A stretch of DNA of 42,326 nucleotides from Rhodococcus sp. AW25M09 (lineage in GTDB: Bacteria > Actinomycetota > Actinomycetes > Mycobacteriales > Mycobacteriaceae): the NCBI RefSeq assembly GCF_000333955.1, contig NZ_CAPS01000088.1:1-42326 (forward strand). Reading direction: 5' to 3'. Below the pieces are notes generated by a model that ran no database searches, had not been told where the DNA came from, and was given only the letters and a program-made list of their open reading frames with translations. Below, one piece after another: positions 20,170 to 28,379 of this stretch (position 1 is its first letter; each line of letters starts with the position of its first letter). A program made the position numbers and the translations under genes.

Positions 20170-20994
20170 CTAGCTGGCTCCGACCTCGAACCGAGAGAAG
20201 CGCGTGATGGTCACGCCTGCCTCGTCCAGAATTGCCTTGACTGTCTTGTTGCCGTCCTGCACCGACTTCTGCTCGGTGAGAACGACGTCCTTGAAGAATC
20301 CGTTGACGCGACCTTCCACGATCTTCGGCAGCGCCTGCTCCGGCTTGCCTTCTTCGCGAGCGGTCTCTTCGGCAATGCGACGCTCGGCGGCGACGAGATC
20401 CTCGGGAACCTCGTCGCGCGTGACGTATTTGGCCTTGAGAGCTGCGATCTGCATCGCAGCTGCGCGTGCGGCTTCACCCGCAGCGTCGCCATCACCGGTG
20501 TACTCGACGAGAACGCCGACGGCGGGCGGCAGGTCCGCGCTGCGCTTGTGCAGGTAGGTGGCAGTGTTGCCGTCGTAGGACACGACGCGGCGCAGCTCGA
20601 GCTTCTCGCCGATCTTGGCCGACAACTCGTTCAGAGCAGTGTCCACCGTCTTGCCGTCCATATCGAGCGCCTTCAGCGCATCGACGTCGGCAGGCTTGCC
20701 TGCGGCTGCCGAAGCTGCCACGGACGCGGCGAACGTCTGGAACTCGGCGTTCTTGGCCACGAAGTCGGTCTCGGAGTTGATCTCGACGAGCACTCCACCT
20801 TCGGCGACGACGAGGCCCTCGGCGGTGTTGCGCTCGGCGCGCTTGCCGACATCCTTGGCACCCTTGATGCGCAGGTGCTCGACGGCCTTGTCGAAGTCGC
20901 CGTCGGCCTCGGCGAGCGCGTTCTTGCAGTCCATCATTCCGGAGCCGGTGAGCTCACGGAGCCGCTTGACGTCGGCGGCAGTGTAGTTCGCCAT
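20170..20994 (-). CDS. tsf: Elongation factor Ts
   Basis: A 274-residue EF-Ts, the nucleotide exchange factor for EF-Tu. The N-terminal UBA-like domain is clear ([39 protein letters not shown]). The core carries the conserved [10 protein letters not shown], where Asp-Phe inserts into EF-Tu. The C-terminal signature segments [20 protein letters not shown] and [12 protein letters not shown] are also typical. GGAGG lies upstream of the ATG. It follows rpsB after a 151-bp gap that holds a strong hairpin. Confidence 0.97.
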   Translation of the reverse strand: MANYTAADVKRLRELTGSGMMDCKNALAEADGDFDKAVEHLRIKGAKDVGKRAERNTAEGLVVAEGGVLVEINSETDFVAKNAEFQTFAASVAASAAAGKPADVDALKALDMDGKTVDTALNELSAKIGEKLELRRVVSYDGNTATYLHKRSADLPPAVGVLVEYTGDGDAAGEAARAAAMQIAALKAKYVTRDEVPEDLVAAERRIAEETAREEGKPEQALPKIVEGRVNGFFKDVVLTEQKSVQDGNKTVKAILDEAGVTITRFSRFEVGAS

Positions 20995-21102
20995 GTTGGG
21001 CGAGCCTCCTCAAATGCTGGTACGGACGGTTACGAAATGCGGTTGAAAGGGTGCGGTCGACGGGCTCACAGCGAGCGCGAGGACAACCCTGGCATACCGA
21101 AG

Positions 21103-21138
21103 CGGTCCCGGCCCACCCCTGAGGGTGAACCGGGACCG
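21103..21138 (-). terminator. Strong hairpin between rpsB and tsf
   Basis: CGGTCCCGG (21103-21111) pairs with CCGGGACCG (21130-21138), and inside it CACCC (21114-21118) pairs with GGGTG (21123-21127) around a 4-nt loop. The 14 base pairs are interrupted only by a CC/AA internal loop. It starts 8 bp after the rpsB stop codon on the minus strand. There is no U-tract. It is likely an attenuator or terminator that lowers tsf transcription relative to rpsB. Confidence 0.6.
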
Positions 21139-21145
21139 AATTCGA

Positions 21146-22063
21146 TCAAGCCTGAGCGGCCGGTGCTTCTTCTGCTGCCGGGGCGTCGGCTGCGGGAGCC
21201 TCTGCTGCCGGGGCGTCGGCTGCGGGAGCCTCTGCTGCCGGGGCGTCGGCTGCGGGAGCCTCCGTTGCCGGAGCGTCCGCTGCCGGTGAGGCCTGAGCGA
21301 GCTGCTCGAGCTCCCACTCGGCGAGGGGCTCGCCTGCGCCGACCTCGGGCTTGGCGTCGGATGCAGTGTTCTGACCGGCTCGCGCCTGCACGCCCTCGGC
21401 GACTGCGGATGCGACGACCTTGGTCAGCAGCGCAGCGGAACGGATCGCGTCGTCGTTACCCGGGATCGGGTAGTCGACCACGTCGGGATCGCAGTTGGTG
21501 TCGAGGATCGCGATGACCGGGATGTTCAACTTACGAGCCTCGGCAACCGCGAGGTGCTCCTTGTTGGTGTCGACGATCCAGATGGCCGACGGAACCTTGG
21601 ACATGTCCCGGATGCCACCGAGGGTGCGGTCGAGCTTGGTCATCTCACGCGTGAGCATGAGGATTTCCTTCTTGGTGCGTCCCTCGAAGCCACCGGTCTG
21701 CTCCATGGCCTCGAGCTCCTTGAGGCGGACCAGACGCTTGTGCACCGTCTGGAAGTTGGTGAGCATGCCACCGAGCCAGCGCTGGTTCACGTAGGGCATG
21801 CCCACGCGGGTTGCCTCAGCGGCGATGGACTCCTGCGCCTGCTTCTTGGTGCCGACGAACAGAACCGTGCCGTTGTGGGCAACGGTCTCCTTGACGAACT
21901 CGTAGGCCCTGTCGATGAAGGTCAGAGTCTGCTGCAAGTCGATGATGTAGATGCCGTTGCGGTCGGTGAAGATGAATCGCTTCATCTTCGGGTTCCAGCG
22001 ACGGGTCTGGTGTCCGAAGTGTGTGCCGCTGTCGAGCAGCTGCTTCATTGTTACTACAGCCAT
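21146..22063 (-). CDS. rpsB: 30S ribosomal protein S2, with a repetitive acidic C-terminal tail
   Basis: A 305-residue S2. The conserved body starts [20 protein letters not shown] and includes [39 protein letters not shown] and the late [20 protein letters not shown]. The last 50 or so residues are a low-complexity tail of Ala, Pro, Asp and Glu (units of the form [10 protein letters not shown]). The DNA under the tail is a 30-bp tandem repeat. The ATG at 22063 starts at the family's N-terminus; the open frame upstream to 22252 is leader. It heads the run rpsB-tsf-pyrH-frr-cdsA. Confidence 0.96.
   Translation of the reverse strand: MAVVTMKQLLDSGTHFGHQTRRWNPKMKRFIFTDRNGIYIIDLQQTLTFIDRAYEFVKETVAHNGTVLFVGTKKQAQESIAAEATRVGMPYVNQRWLGGMLTNFQTVHKRLVRLKELEAMEQTGGFEGRTKKEILMLTREMTKLDRTLGGIRDMSKVPSAIWIVDTNKEHLAVAEARKLNIPVIAILDTNCDPDVVDYPIPGNDDAIRSAALLTKVVASAVAEGVQARAGQNTASDAKPEVGAGEPLAEWELEQLAQASPAADAPATEAPAADAPAAEAPAADAPAAEAPAADAPAAEEAPAAQA
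21171..21290. repeat. 30-bp tandem repeat inside the rpsB 3' end
   Basis: Three base-perfect copies of a 30-bp unit lie at 21171-21200, 21201-21230 and 21231-21260 (each begins TCTGCTGCCG and ends GGGAGCC). A fourth degenerate copy lies at 21261-21290. One unit is ten codons, so changes in copy number would stay in frame and only alter the length of the S2 tail. Confidence 0.95.
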
Positions 22064-22408
22064 GGCTGAAGAACTCTCTTTCGATGGTGCGGTTGACGCA
22101 GAGTGTCGGTGACCTCTGCCCTGGCGGCCGCTGAAGTCGCCGGACCTACGAATCACGGAGATTCGAGGACCGCCGGCAACCAGTTCTCGTATCGGTTGTT
22201 CTGCCGAAGCAGTCGATGCGATGACGCGGACGCGCGAAGTCGACCCGTGCACGCACAGGTCGCACTGCCGAGTGTAGACCTGCCCCAGCCCCCGTCATAA
22301 CCAGGCCCGACTGTCAAGAGATTGCAATGCCTGTGGACAAACAATTTTCTTCTGCACAATTCGGATTCACGTTCGTCTCGGTGCCCCGAATCGAGAGATG
22401 GTCAACGG
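22064..22408. other. 345-bp divergent region between rpsB and the M23 peptidase gene
   Basis: This contains the rpsB leader (about 200 nt) and the promoters of both genes. A fair minus-strand promoter for rpsB is marked separately. No coding frame is convincing. A separate TTGACA on the minus strand (22317-22312) lacks a -10 at the right distance. A long leader is usual for rpsB, but I cannot identify a known protein-binding RNA element in it. Confidence 0.4.
22271..22300 (-). promoter_or_regulatory. Candidate rpsB promoter
   Basis: On the minus strand TTATGA (22300-22295) and TACACT (22276-22271) are separated by 18 bp, which would give a leader of about 200 nt. The -35 is a weak match, the -10 fair. 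Confidence 0.3.
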
Positions 22409-22915
22409 GTGATCATCGCTTCGGCACTGCGGATTCTGACTATGTGCGTCGTGGCAACCGTCTACTTCTCCGTGTCGTTGGCACCGGCGGTAGCGGGTGA
22501 TTTCGCCTGGCCGCTCGCTCCGAAGCCGCACGTCGTCACCCCGTTCGACCGTCCGGAGCAGAATTGGCTGCCCGGCCACCGCGGCGTCGACCTCGCCGGA
22601 GAAGCGGGCCGGTCGGTCCTGGCGGTCGCCGACGGCACGGTGGTGTTCGCCGGGTCGGTCGCGGGCAAACCCGTCGTATCGGTGGATCACTCGGGCGGAC
22701 TGCGATCGACATACGAGCCCGTGACGGCCTCGGTTTCAGCCGGCACACGCGTTCGCCGCGGAACGGTACTCGGTGTCCTGGAATCAGGCCACTACAGCTG
22801 TTCGTCGACCTGCCTGCACTGGGGCATCCGGCGCGGTCGTGACTATCTCGATCCGACGGCACTGGTACACGCGAGTCCGATCAGGTTGAAGCCCCTCGAC
22901 ACACCGCTCAGGTGA
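22409..22915 (+). CDS. M23-family metallopeptidase (LytM-like), secreted
   Basis: A 168-residue exported protein. The signal peptide (ALRILTMCVVATVYFSVSLA with cleavage near PAVAGD) leads into a peptidase M23 domain: GHRGVDLAGEAGRSVLAVAD with the first zinc ligands (H and D of HxxxD), then ADGTVVFAGSVAGKPVVSVD and the end motif TCLHWGIRRG with the third zinc ligand. In classic LytM proteins the last motif is HxH; here the first His is Cys, so the catalytic general base may be altered. M. tuberculosis Rv2891 is the positional equivalent. The start is the GTG at 22409. It is convergent with the MinD-like gene, 3 bp between stops. Confidence 0.85.
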   Translation: MIIASALRILTMCVVATVYFSVSLAPAVAGDFAWPLAPKPHVVTPFDRPEQNWLPGHRGVDLAGEAGRSVLAVADGTVVFAGSVAGKPVVSVDHSGGLRSTYEPVTASVSAGTRVRRGTVLGVLESGHYSCSSTCLHWGIRRGRDYLDPTALVHASPIRLKPLDTPLR

Positions 22916-22918
22916 CGT

Positions 22919-24286
22919 TCAGCGTTGCGGTCCGGAGTGTCGTCCGGCTGCGGCGGGAAAGTCGTCGGCCACCATGGCGGCCAGTTCGACGAATGCACTG
23001 CGCGTCTGCGGGCGCAAGAGATCGAGATCGACCACGGCACCCTCGGCCAGATGCTCGTCGAACGGAATCACCAGCACAGCGCGACAGCGCTCGAGGAAGT
23101 GCTGCTGAAGCAGATTCATGTCCACCGCCGACGAACCCGGCCGCACCGAACTGATGACGACGACAGTTCGCTCGACCAGGTGCCCGTAGCCGTGCAGCTC
23201 GAGCCAGTCCAGAGTCGCCGCAGCACTGCGGGCACCGTCTACCGCCGGAGAGCTGACCAGTACGAGCGCATTCGCCAGTTGCAGTACCCCGTTCATCGCC
23301 GAGTGCATGATGCCGGTGCCGCAGTCGGTCAGGATGAGGTTGTAGTACACCTGCAGCATGTCGATGACGGCTCGATAGTCCTCTTCGCCGAACATCTCCG
23401 ACGCCGCGGGATCGCGCTCTCCTGCCAACACTTCCAAACGGCTCGGGGCCTGCGAGGTGTGCTCGCGGATGTCGGAGTACCGACGGATACGCGGCCCGGC
23501 GGCCAGCAAGTCGCGAACGGTCGAGGACGTCTGTCGGGGAACCCGCTCTCCCAGGGTGCCGAAATCGGGATTCGCGTCCACGGCGATCACGCAATCTCCA
23601 CGCAGTGACGCAAAGGTCGAACCGAGACCGAGCGTGGTCGTCGTCTTGCCCACGCCGCCCTTGAGTGACAGGAACGCGATCCGGTAGTCGCCCAGCACAG
23701 GCTGACGGATGCGCTCGACCTGATTTCGGAATCGCTCTTCCGCCGTCGACTCACCGGGATTGATGACGCCGCCGGTGAGCCGGTGCACGCCTCGCCGCCA
23801 GCCGGAGTTGGACGCTCGCTTGGGACGCTTGAGCAGCGAATCCGCGCCCAGATCCTGACTGCTCGGTCTGTACGCATTGGGTGCGCCTGCCCACGGCTGC
23901 GCAGACCACGCATCCGAAGGAGCCGGAAACTGCTGTGCGTGCGGCTGCGCAGGCTGATGCCGTCCTGGCTGCACCGGTGGCGGTCCTGGATCGACCGGAC
24001 CGGGCTGAACCGGCACCGGTGGGTTGTACCGAGGTGGGACCACCCGCCGGTCACCGGAGTCGGGCATCTGCCACGGAGGGGGCTGGCGAGGCGCGGATCG
24101 GGATGTCGGCGACGGGCCCGAAGAGGCGGGCCTGCCACCGTTGTCTCGGGCGTCGTCGGTGCGGTCCACAGAATCCTGCTGCCCGGCGGCGGAGCTCTCA
24201 CGGACATGCATCGACCACGTCTCCGAAGTACCTTGCGGTCGGTCGCGGTCCACGGTCCCCCGTATTCGGTGTAGTGAGTCGGTCAC
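22919..24286 (-). CDS. MinD/ParA-like ATPase with proline-rich N-terminus
   Basis: About 455 residues. The first 150 are disordered and rich in Pro, Gln and Arg (PRQPPPWQMP, PPVPVQPGPVDPGPPPVQPG). Then comes a deviant Walker A ATPase of the MinD/ParA type: LSLKGGVGKTTTTLGLGS, VIAVDANPDFGTL, and LILTDCGTGIMHSAM as the Walker B/switch region. This layout is shared with actinobacterial proteins around type VII secretion (EspI-like) and cell-pole ATPases. Whether this one acts in secretion, partitioning or septum placement is not shown. The start is taken as the GTG at 24286, 34 bp after the xerC stop; an ATG at 24211 is possible. Confidence 0.8.
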   Translation of the reverse strand: MTDSLHRIRGTVDRDRPQGTSETWSMHVRESSAAGQQDSVDRTDDARDNGGRPASSGPSPTSRSAPRQPPPWQMPDSGDRRVVPPRYNPPVPVQPGPVDPGPPPVQPGRHQPAQPHAQQFPAPSDAWSAQPWAGAPNAYRPSSQDLGADSLLKRPKRASNSGWRRGVHRLTGGVINPGESTAEERFRNQVERIRQPVLGDYRIAFLSLKGGVGKTTTTLGLGSTFASLRGDCVIAVDANPDFGTLGERVPRQTSSTVRDLLAAGPRIRRYSDIREHTSQAPSRLEVLAGERDPAASEMFGEEDYRAVIDMLQVYYNLILTDCGTGIMHSAMNGVLQLANALVLVSSPAVDGARSAAATLDWLELHGYGHLVERTVVVISSVRPGSSAVDMNLLQQHFLERCRAVLVIPFDEHLAEGAVVDLDLLRPQTRSAFVELAAMVADDFPAAAGRHSGPQR

Positions 24287-24320
24287 GACGCTACCAAACG
24301 TAGCGCCGCCGACGCTCGGA

Positions 24321-25247
24321 TCACGCGCGAGGGTGAGCCTGATCATGGACGGCGCGCAATCGTTCCACCGACACATGTGTGTAGATCTGTGTAGTCGCGA
24401 GAGAGGCATGTCCGAGTAGCTCCTGCACCACTCTCAGGTCGGCACCGCCCTCCAGGAGGTGGGTTGCCGCGGTATGGCGTAGGCCGTGCGGACCCAGACT
24501 GGGCCCACCGGGAACGGTGTCGAGCACCGCATGCACCGCGGTCCTGGCCTGCCGTTGGTCGAGTCGCCCACCCCGCCGACCCAAGAGCAACGCGGCACCG
24601 GATCGATCACCGGCGAGTTCGGGCCTGCCGTCGATCAGCCAGTTCTCGAGGGCCTGCGCTGCCGGCGCACCGTACGGTGCCGAGCGTTCCTTGTTGCCTT
24701 TGCCCACCACGCGGACCAGGCGGCGCTCGGTGTCCACGTCGTCGACGTCGAGTCCGCACAGTTCTCCCACGCGTACCCCGGTTGCATAGAGGAGCTCCAC
24801 GATCAGCCGGTCTCGCAGCGCAATCGGATCGAGTTGGGCCGCACCCGACTCGGCATTGGTCAACGCCTGAGCCGCTTGATTGTGGCGAAGAACACCAGGC
24901 AGGGTGCGATGACTCGGCGGTGCTGCCAGGCGTTCCGCCGGTCCGACCTGCACCGCTCCCACCCGTTCGAGCCACTTGCCGAAGGTCCGCACCGACGAGG
25001 TTCGCCTCGCCATGGAGGTTCGGGCCGAGCCTGCAGCCGAGTACGTCGCCAACCACGAACGCACCGTCCGCAGATCCAGATCCGAGATCGTCGCATTCGG
25101 CGTCGACGCCGCAAGATGCGTGAGCAGAGATCGAGCATCCGTCACGTAGGCCCGAATCGTGTGCTCCGAGCGCTCTCGACCGAGTCGGAGATGTTCGGCG
25201 AACTCCTCGACGTGGACACCGAGGTGAGGCGGCAGCGAATCGGTCAT
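24321..25247 (-). CDS. xerC: Tyrosine recombinase XerC
   Basis: A 308-residue tyrosine recombinase that resolves chromosome dimers at dif with XerD. The N-terminal core-binding domain ([19 protein letters not shown]) is followed by the catalytic domain with a full active site: Arg159 (ATGVRVGEL), Lys183 (VGKGNKERS), His254 and Arg257 (HGLRHTAA), His280 ([10 protein letters not shown]) and Tyr289 (TQIYTHVS). Length and position (Rv2894c) mark it as the housekeeping XerC, not an island integrase. Confidence 0.95.
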   Translation of the reverse strand: MTDSLPPHLGVHVEEFAEHLRLGRERSEHTIRAYVTDARSLLTHLAASTPNATISDLDLRTVRSWLATYSAAGSARTSMARRTSSVRTFGKWLERVGAVQVGPAERLAAPPSHRTLPGVLRHNQAAQALTNAESGAAQLDPIALRDRLIVELLYATGVRVGELCGLDVDDVDTERRLVRVVGKGNKERSAPYGAPAAQALENWLIDGRPELAGDRSGAALLLGRRGGRLDQRQARTAVHAVLDTVPGGPSLGPHGLRHTAATHLLEGGADLRVVQELLGHASLATTQIYTHVSVERLRAVHDQAHPRA

Positions 25248-25334
25248 CGGCTCAGCTTGGGCGCTTCACTGCTGCACGACAACCGGACACGCCGACGTAG
25301 CCGAGTCGGGCGCGGCTCATGCTTCGACCTCGGT

Positions 25335-26117
25335 TCAGGCGTCCACGCCGACTTCGGCCTGCGCGAGTTCGCGCTTCCACACTCGGAATGTCTCCTCGGT
25401 GCGCCCTCGACGCCAGTAGCCCGATATCGATGCCCATTCCGCACCGACCGCACGCTCCTTGCGGATGTACGGCCGGATGTTGTGCATGACGGCCTGAGCT
25501 TCACCGTGCACGAAGACCTGCACCTGCCCCGGCAGCCATTCCGTCTCCTTGACCGCTGCGATCAGCGGAGCGTTGTCTCCGGCTCGGTCGTCGCCGACCT
25601 CGTTCGAAGCTGCACCCCGGTGGATCCAGGTGACGTCGACGACGGCGAGCGTCTCCATGTAGATCTCGTCGTGGCGGTCGGCGACCTCGATGAAGACCTT
25701 GGCGATCGCGTCGTCCGGCAGTGCCTCGACGGCAGCAGAGATCGCCGGAATCGCCGATTCGTCGCCGGCGAACAGATGCCAATCTGCGTCGTCGCGCGGC
25801 GAGTACCCGCCGGACGGGCCGAAGAACGACATCTCGTCCCCCGGCTGCGCTTGGGTTGCCCACGGCCCAGCGACTCCTTCGTCTCCGTGAACGACGAAGT
25901 CGATGGCAATTTCACGCGCAACGGTATCGACGGAGCGAACTGTGTACGTACGCATGATCGGTTCCTCGTCGGTCCCGAGGAACAGCTTGACGTACGCGTC
26001 GGTCTGGTCGATCGTGTCGAAGTCGTCGAAGTTCGCACCGCCCAGATAGACCCGATGCATGTGCGGAGTGAGCGCTTCGGTACGCAGGACGGACAGGGTG
26101 GTTTTCTTGCGTGGCAC
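25335..26117 (-). CDS. Siderophore-interacting protein (ViuB-like ferric reductase)
   Basis: A 260-residue flavoprotein of the siderophore-interacting family, which releases iron from ferri-siderophores in the cytoplasm by reduction. The FAD-binding N-terminal barrel has MRTYTVRSVD (RxYT) and DFVVHGDEGVAGPWA. The C-terminal half has HLFAGDESAIPAISAAVEAL and FVHGEAQAVMHNIRPYI. The GTG at 26117 is chosen for the GAGGGG ribosome site and the family start PRKKTTLSVLR; the earlier in-frame start at 26171 overlaps the promoter. An iron-box-like sequence lies about 50 bp upstream. Confidence 0.92.
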   Translation of the reverse strand: MPRKKTTLSVLRTEALTPHMHRVYLGGANFDDFDTIDQTDAYVKLFLGTDEEPIMRTYTVRSVDTVAREIAIDFVVHGDEGVAGPWATQAQPGDEMSFFGPSGGYSPRDDADWHLFAGDESAIPAISAAVEALPDDAIAKVFIEVADRHDEIYMETLAVVDVTWIHRGAASNEVGDDRAGDNAPLIAAVKETEWLPGQVQVFVHGEAQAVMHNIRPYIRKERAVGAEWASISGYWRRGRTEETFRVWKRELAQAEVGVDA

Positions 26118-26163
26118 TTCGGACCCCTCTTCGAGCGAACGACGCCGATGCCCACTGCACCGA

Positions 26164-26178
26164 CTAAGCATTACCTAA
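26164..26178 (-). promoter_or_regulatory. IdeR/DtxR-like half iron box
   Basis: The minus strand reads TTAGGTAATGCTTAG. The left arm TTAGGT is a perfect match to the DtxR/IdeR consensus and the rest is partial, about 10-11 of 19 positions overall. It lies 47 bp before the start of the siderophore-interacting protein gene, a place where iron repression would make sense. Confidence 0.4.
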
Positions 26179-26211
26179 CACTCTACATTCGGTGCCGAGG
26201 AAGCGTGGTAC

Positions 26212-26886
26212 TCAGCCGCGCACCACCCGGAACCATCCGGTCTCGTCACTGGCCACGAAGCCGTCCAGTTCCAACACGGGCAGTGCTGCGCGCACTTTGC
26301 TCAGCGGCACACCGGAGTGCTCGGACAGCTCGCGACTCGACAGCGATCCCGTTGCAGGAAAGGCGTCGTAGATCAGCAGAGCGGTATCCGAGAGTGCATC
26401 GGTCTCGCGGAAGAGATCGGGTCGCGATTCCTCCGGTGATCCCAGAGCGCCGGCCTCGGCGACGACGTCGTGGGAACTCGAGACCAACACGGCCTCACCG
26501 TCCCGGATCATGCGATGACACCCTTTGGACGTGGGCGAGGTGACCGGACCGGGTACCGCGAGCACGGGACGGCCCAGTTTCGCCGCCCACGCCGCAGTGT
26601 TGCGAGCACCGCTGCGCCACCCGGCCTCGACGACCACCACAGCCGATCCGAGTGCCGCGACGAGTCTGTTGCGGGCGAGGAACCGATGTTTGGCCGGAGT
26701 GGTGCCCGGAGCGTATTCGCTGAGAACCAGACCATGAGCCGCGATCTGGCGCAGCAGTCGAGAGTGGCCGGCCGGATACGCGCGGTCGACGCCACAGGCG
26801 AGCACCGCCATCGTCGTGCCCTCGACTCCGAGAGCTGCCCGATGCGCAGCAGCATCGATCCCGAAGGTTCTATCGCGTGTCTGCAC
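26212..26886 (-). pseudogene. dprA: dprA, 3' fragment (5' half lost at the island boundary)
   Basis: This is the C-terminal part of DprA, which loads RecA on incoming single-stranded DNA. Family sequence runs from FGIDAAAHRAAL (starting at about 26865) through LACGVDRAYPAGH, VLSEYAPGTTPAKHRFLARN and VVVVEAGWRSGARNT, to the C-terminal winged helix. Upstream of Phe-Gly-Ile-Asp the match ends at once: the normal SGGA, the GSR dinucleotide motif and the whole N-terminal domain are missing. A GTG at 26886 leaves an open frame of 224 residues, but about 165 residues of the protein are gone. Adjacent DNA is unlike the backbone. Confidence 0.9.
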
Positions 26887-27299
26887 TGTTGCTCGATTAC
26901 CCTGTATTTAAGCCTAATCCACAGGTAGGACTACGTTTAGAAGCTCAGCTTACATGCAACAGGCCAGAAGTCACCCCGACGGCATTGTCTAACCGCAGGG
27001 AAGGCCAGTTGCAGGCTGACAGGTTGGAACATGCCACCGTGGCTTTTGCCGTGTCCATTGTGCTGGTGAGCAGCCCAACGCCGACATTTTAGCGACATCC
27101 CCAACTGCAGCTAACTGGCGAAAATGACTGCGAAGCAGAGCAATTGGCTTCCAGGAGGCGAGGTTCTGAAACTGGAGCCGACGACCGTGATGAAATTCAT
27201 CCCCCGCAAACAATTTCCCGCAACGTCTTGCTCTAGTCAAGCCAAAAGCGGCGGTTCTGAAATCCCGCCACCGTGATCAATATCGATAACTGCGCCAAC
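26887..27299. other. 413-bp AT-richer stretch at the island edge, no gene seen
   Basis: This is the first DNA beyond the dprA break. It is visibly richer in A and T than the backbone (for example GTATTTAAGCCTAATCC near 26912). Short frames on both strands have no family match. It may hold an attachment site, but I find no clear direct repeat of dprA sequence or tRNA fragment in it. Confidence 0.45.
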
Positions 27300-27735
27300 G
27301 CTTTTCGGGTCAGATCGAGGTGGCCGTCGGCAGTGTTGTGATCGGCGTTGTCGGGGCGGAGCTACGCTGCGACAGGTTCACCAGTTCCGTCGCTCCCGTG
27401 GTCGACGAACGCGAGCAGCGGGGTGAAGTCCGAATCCTCGTTTGTAAGTAGGCGCAGCTGATTCCTTCTCTAAATGTGCCCGCCCTTTCTTGAACTCGGC
27501 GCGGCGTTCGCGCGCGGTGGCGATGTCGGCGATGCAGTCTCCACCGACCGCCAACGCCGTCGCAAGATCGAGCACGACTTTCCTGGGGTCGAACCGCGCC
27601 AACGGTTTCCGCCAAGACGCCAGGCCCGTCGACAACGCGGACGCCAGCCCTGTGGCCTCTGCCGTCCGCAGCTACGTGAGGGCTCCGGCGTGCGACACAA
27701 CACCGGTCCCGGTGGCATGGACGGACAGGGCGGGG
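27300..27735 (-). pseudogene. IS1380-family transposase remnant
   Basis: Pieces of an IS1380-type transposase appear in order on the minus strand: HATGTGVVSHAGAL, an in-frame TAG, then TGLASALSTGLASWRKPLAR and VVLDLATALAVGGDCIADIA. The frame then jumps to HLEKESAAPTYKRGFG. After a frameshift come TPLLAFVDHGSDGTGEP, a second stop, and LRPDNADHNTADGH. The piece between CIADIATARE and KESAAPTYK is deleted (about 60-80 residues in full-length relatives), and the C-terminal two thirds are missing. It is dead. No terminal repeats were found. Confidence 0.75.
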
Positions 27736-27803
27736 AACGACGACGTTGACTAACTCACCGGAACGGTGCTCCTTGAACTCGCTGGATTGGTACTTTCCCA
27801 CGT

Positions 27804-28253
27804 TCAATTTTCCCAGTTCAGGGCGACGAGTTGCCCTCGCGACGACCTCCTCTGTCTAGGTGAGCGCGGCCGCTTGGCGCAACACCTGGCAATTAGCCGC
27901 GGTTGCTGCGCGGAGCTAAAGCCCTCCGGCTGTGAGCGCCTGACAAGGCGGGCACCGGCCTGGACCCGGTCGCTCGCGTCGACCCGTCCGCCCGGACGAA
28001 GCGCTTGTGGGACGGCGGGTTTAAGCTGCGCGTCGATGCCGAACTCGGCGCACACGGCGTCGAAGCGCTCTTGAAACTCGTCGTGCTCGGGCCGTCGCAG
28101 CACCCACCCGTCGCGCAGCGCACTGCGGTACCGCTGCGTGCGAGGAAGATCGATGGGTTGGGCCTGCGGCAGGTCGGCGGGCGGGAGCACCTATACCGGC
28201 ACGATCAGCAGGGTCAGCGCGCTGCGGTCGATCGTGGTGAGGGTGACAGTCAC
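27804..28253 (-). pseudogene. Unknown gene with early amber codon
   Basis: A GTG at 28253 opens a frame that reads VTVTLTTIDRSALTLLIVPV, then TAG (28193-28191), then continues in frame as VLPPADLPQAQPIDLPRTQR and YRSALRDGWVLRRPEHDEFQ. The TAG could be a CAG (Gln) mutated by a single C-to-T change. The later part, from about 27990 down, turns Arg/Ser-rich and may be out of its true frame. Translation might restart at the GTG directly after the stop (28190). I do not recognise the family. Confidence 0.4.
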
Positions 28254-28379
28254 GGCGTTTCTCCTGCTCGGACAAATCTGCGGCGACGGTAGGGGTTGCC
28301 TAATCGCGTCGATAGCGTTCCGAGGTCGGCTTCGCCGACGCCTCTCGGTCCGGTACGGTCGCACCGCGAAACGCGGTGG

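Noticed and set aside
21171..21290. Possible CRISPR-like array
   Set aside because: The 30-bp units are directly adjacent with no spacers and encode the S2 tail in frame.
22312..22317. TTGACA on the minus strand as the rpsB -35 element
   Set aside because: No -10-like hexamer lies 15-20 bp downstream; the nearest good -10 is 35 bp away.
24321..25247. XerC as the integrase of the island
   Set aside because: It is the syntenic housekeeping recombinase, lies on the backbone side of the dprA break, and has the normal XerC neighbours.
24486..26543. A 685-codon plus-strand frame
   Set aside because: It lies antisense to xerC, the siderophore-interacting protein and dprA, with low-complexity Arg-rich sequence and no family match.
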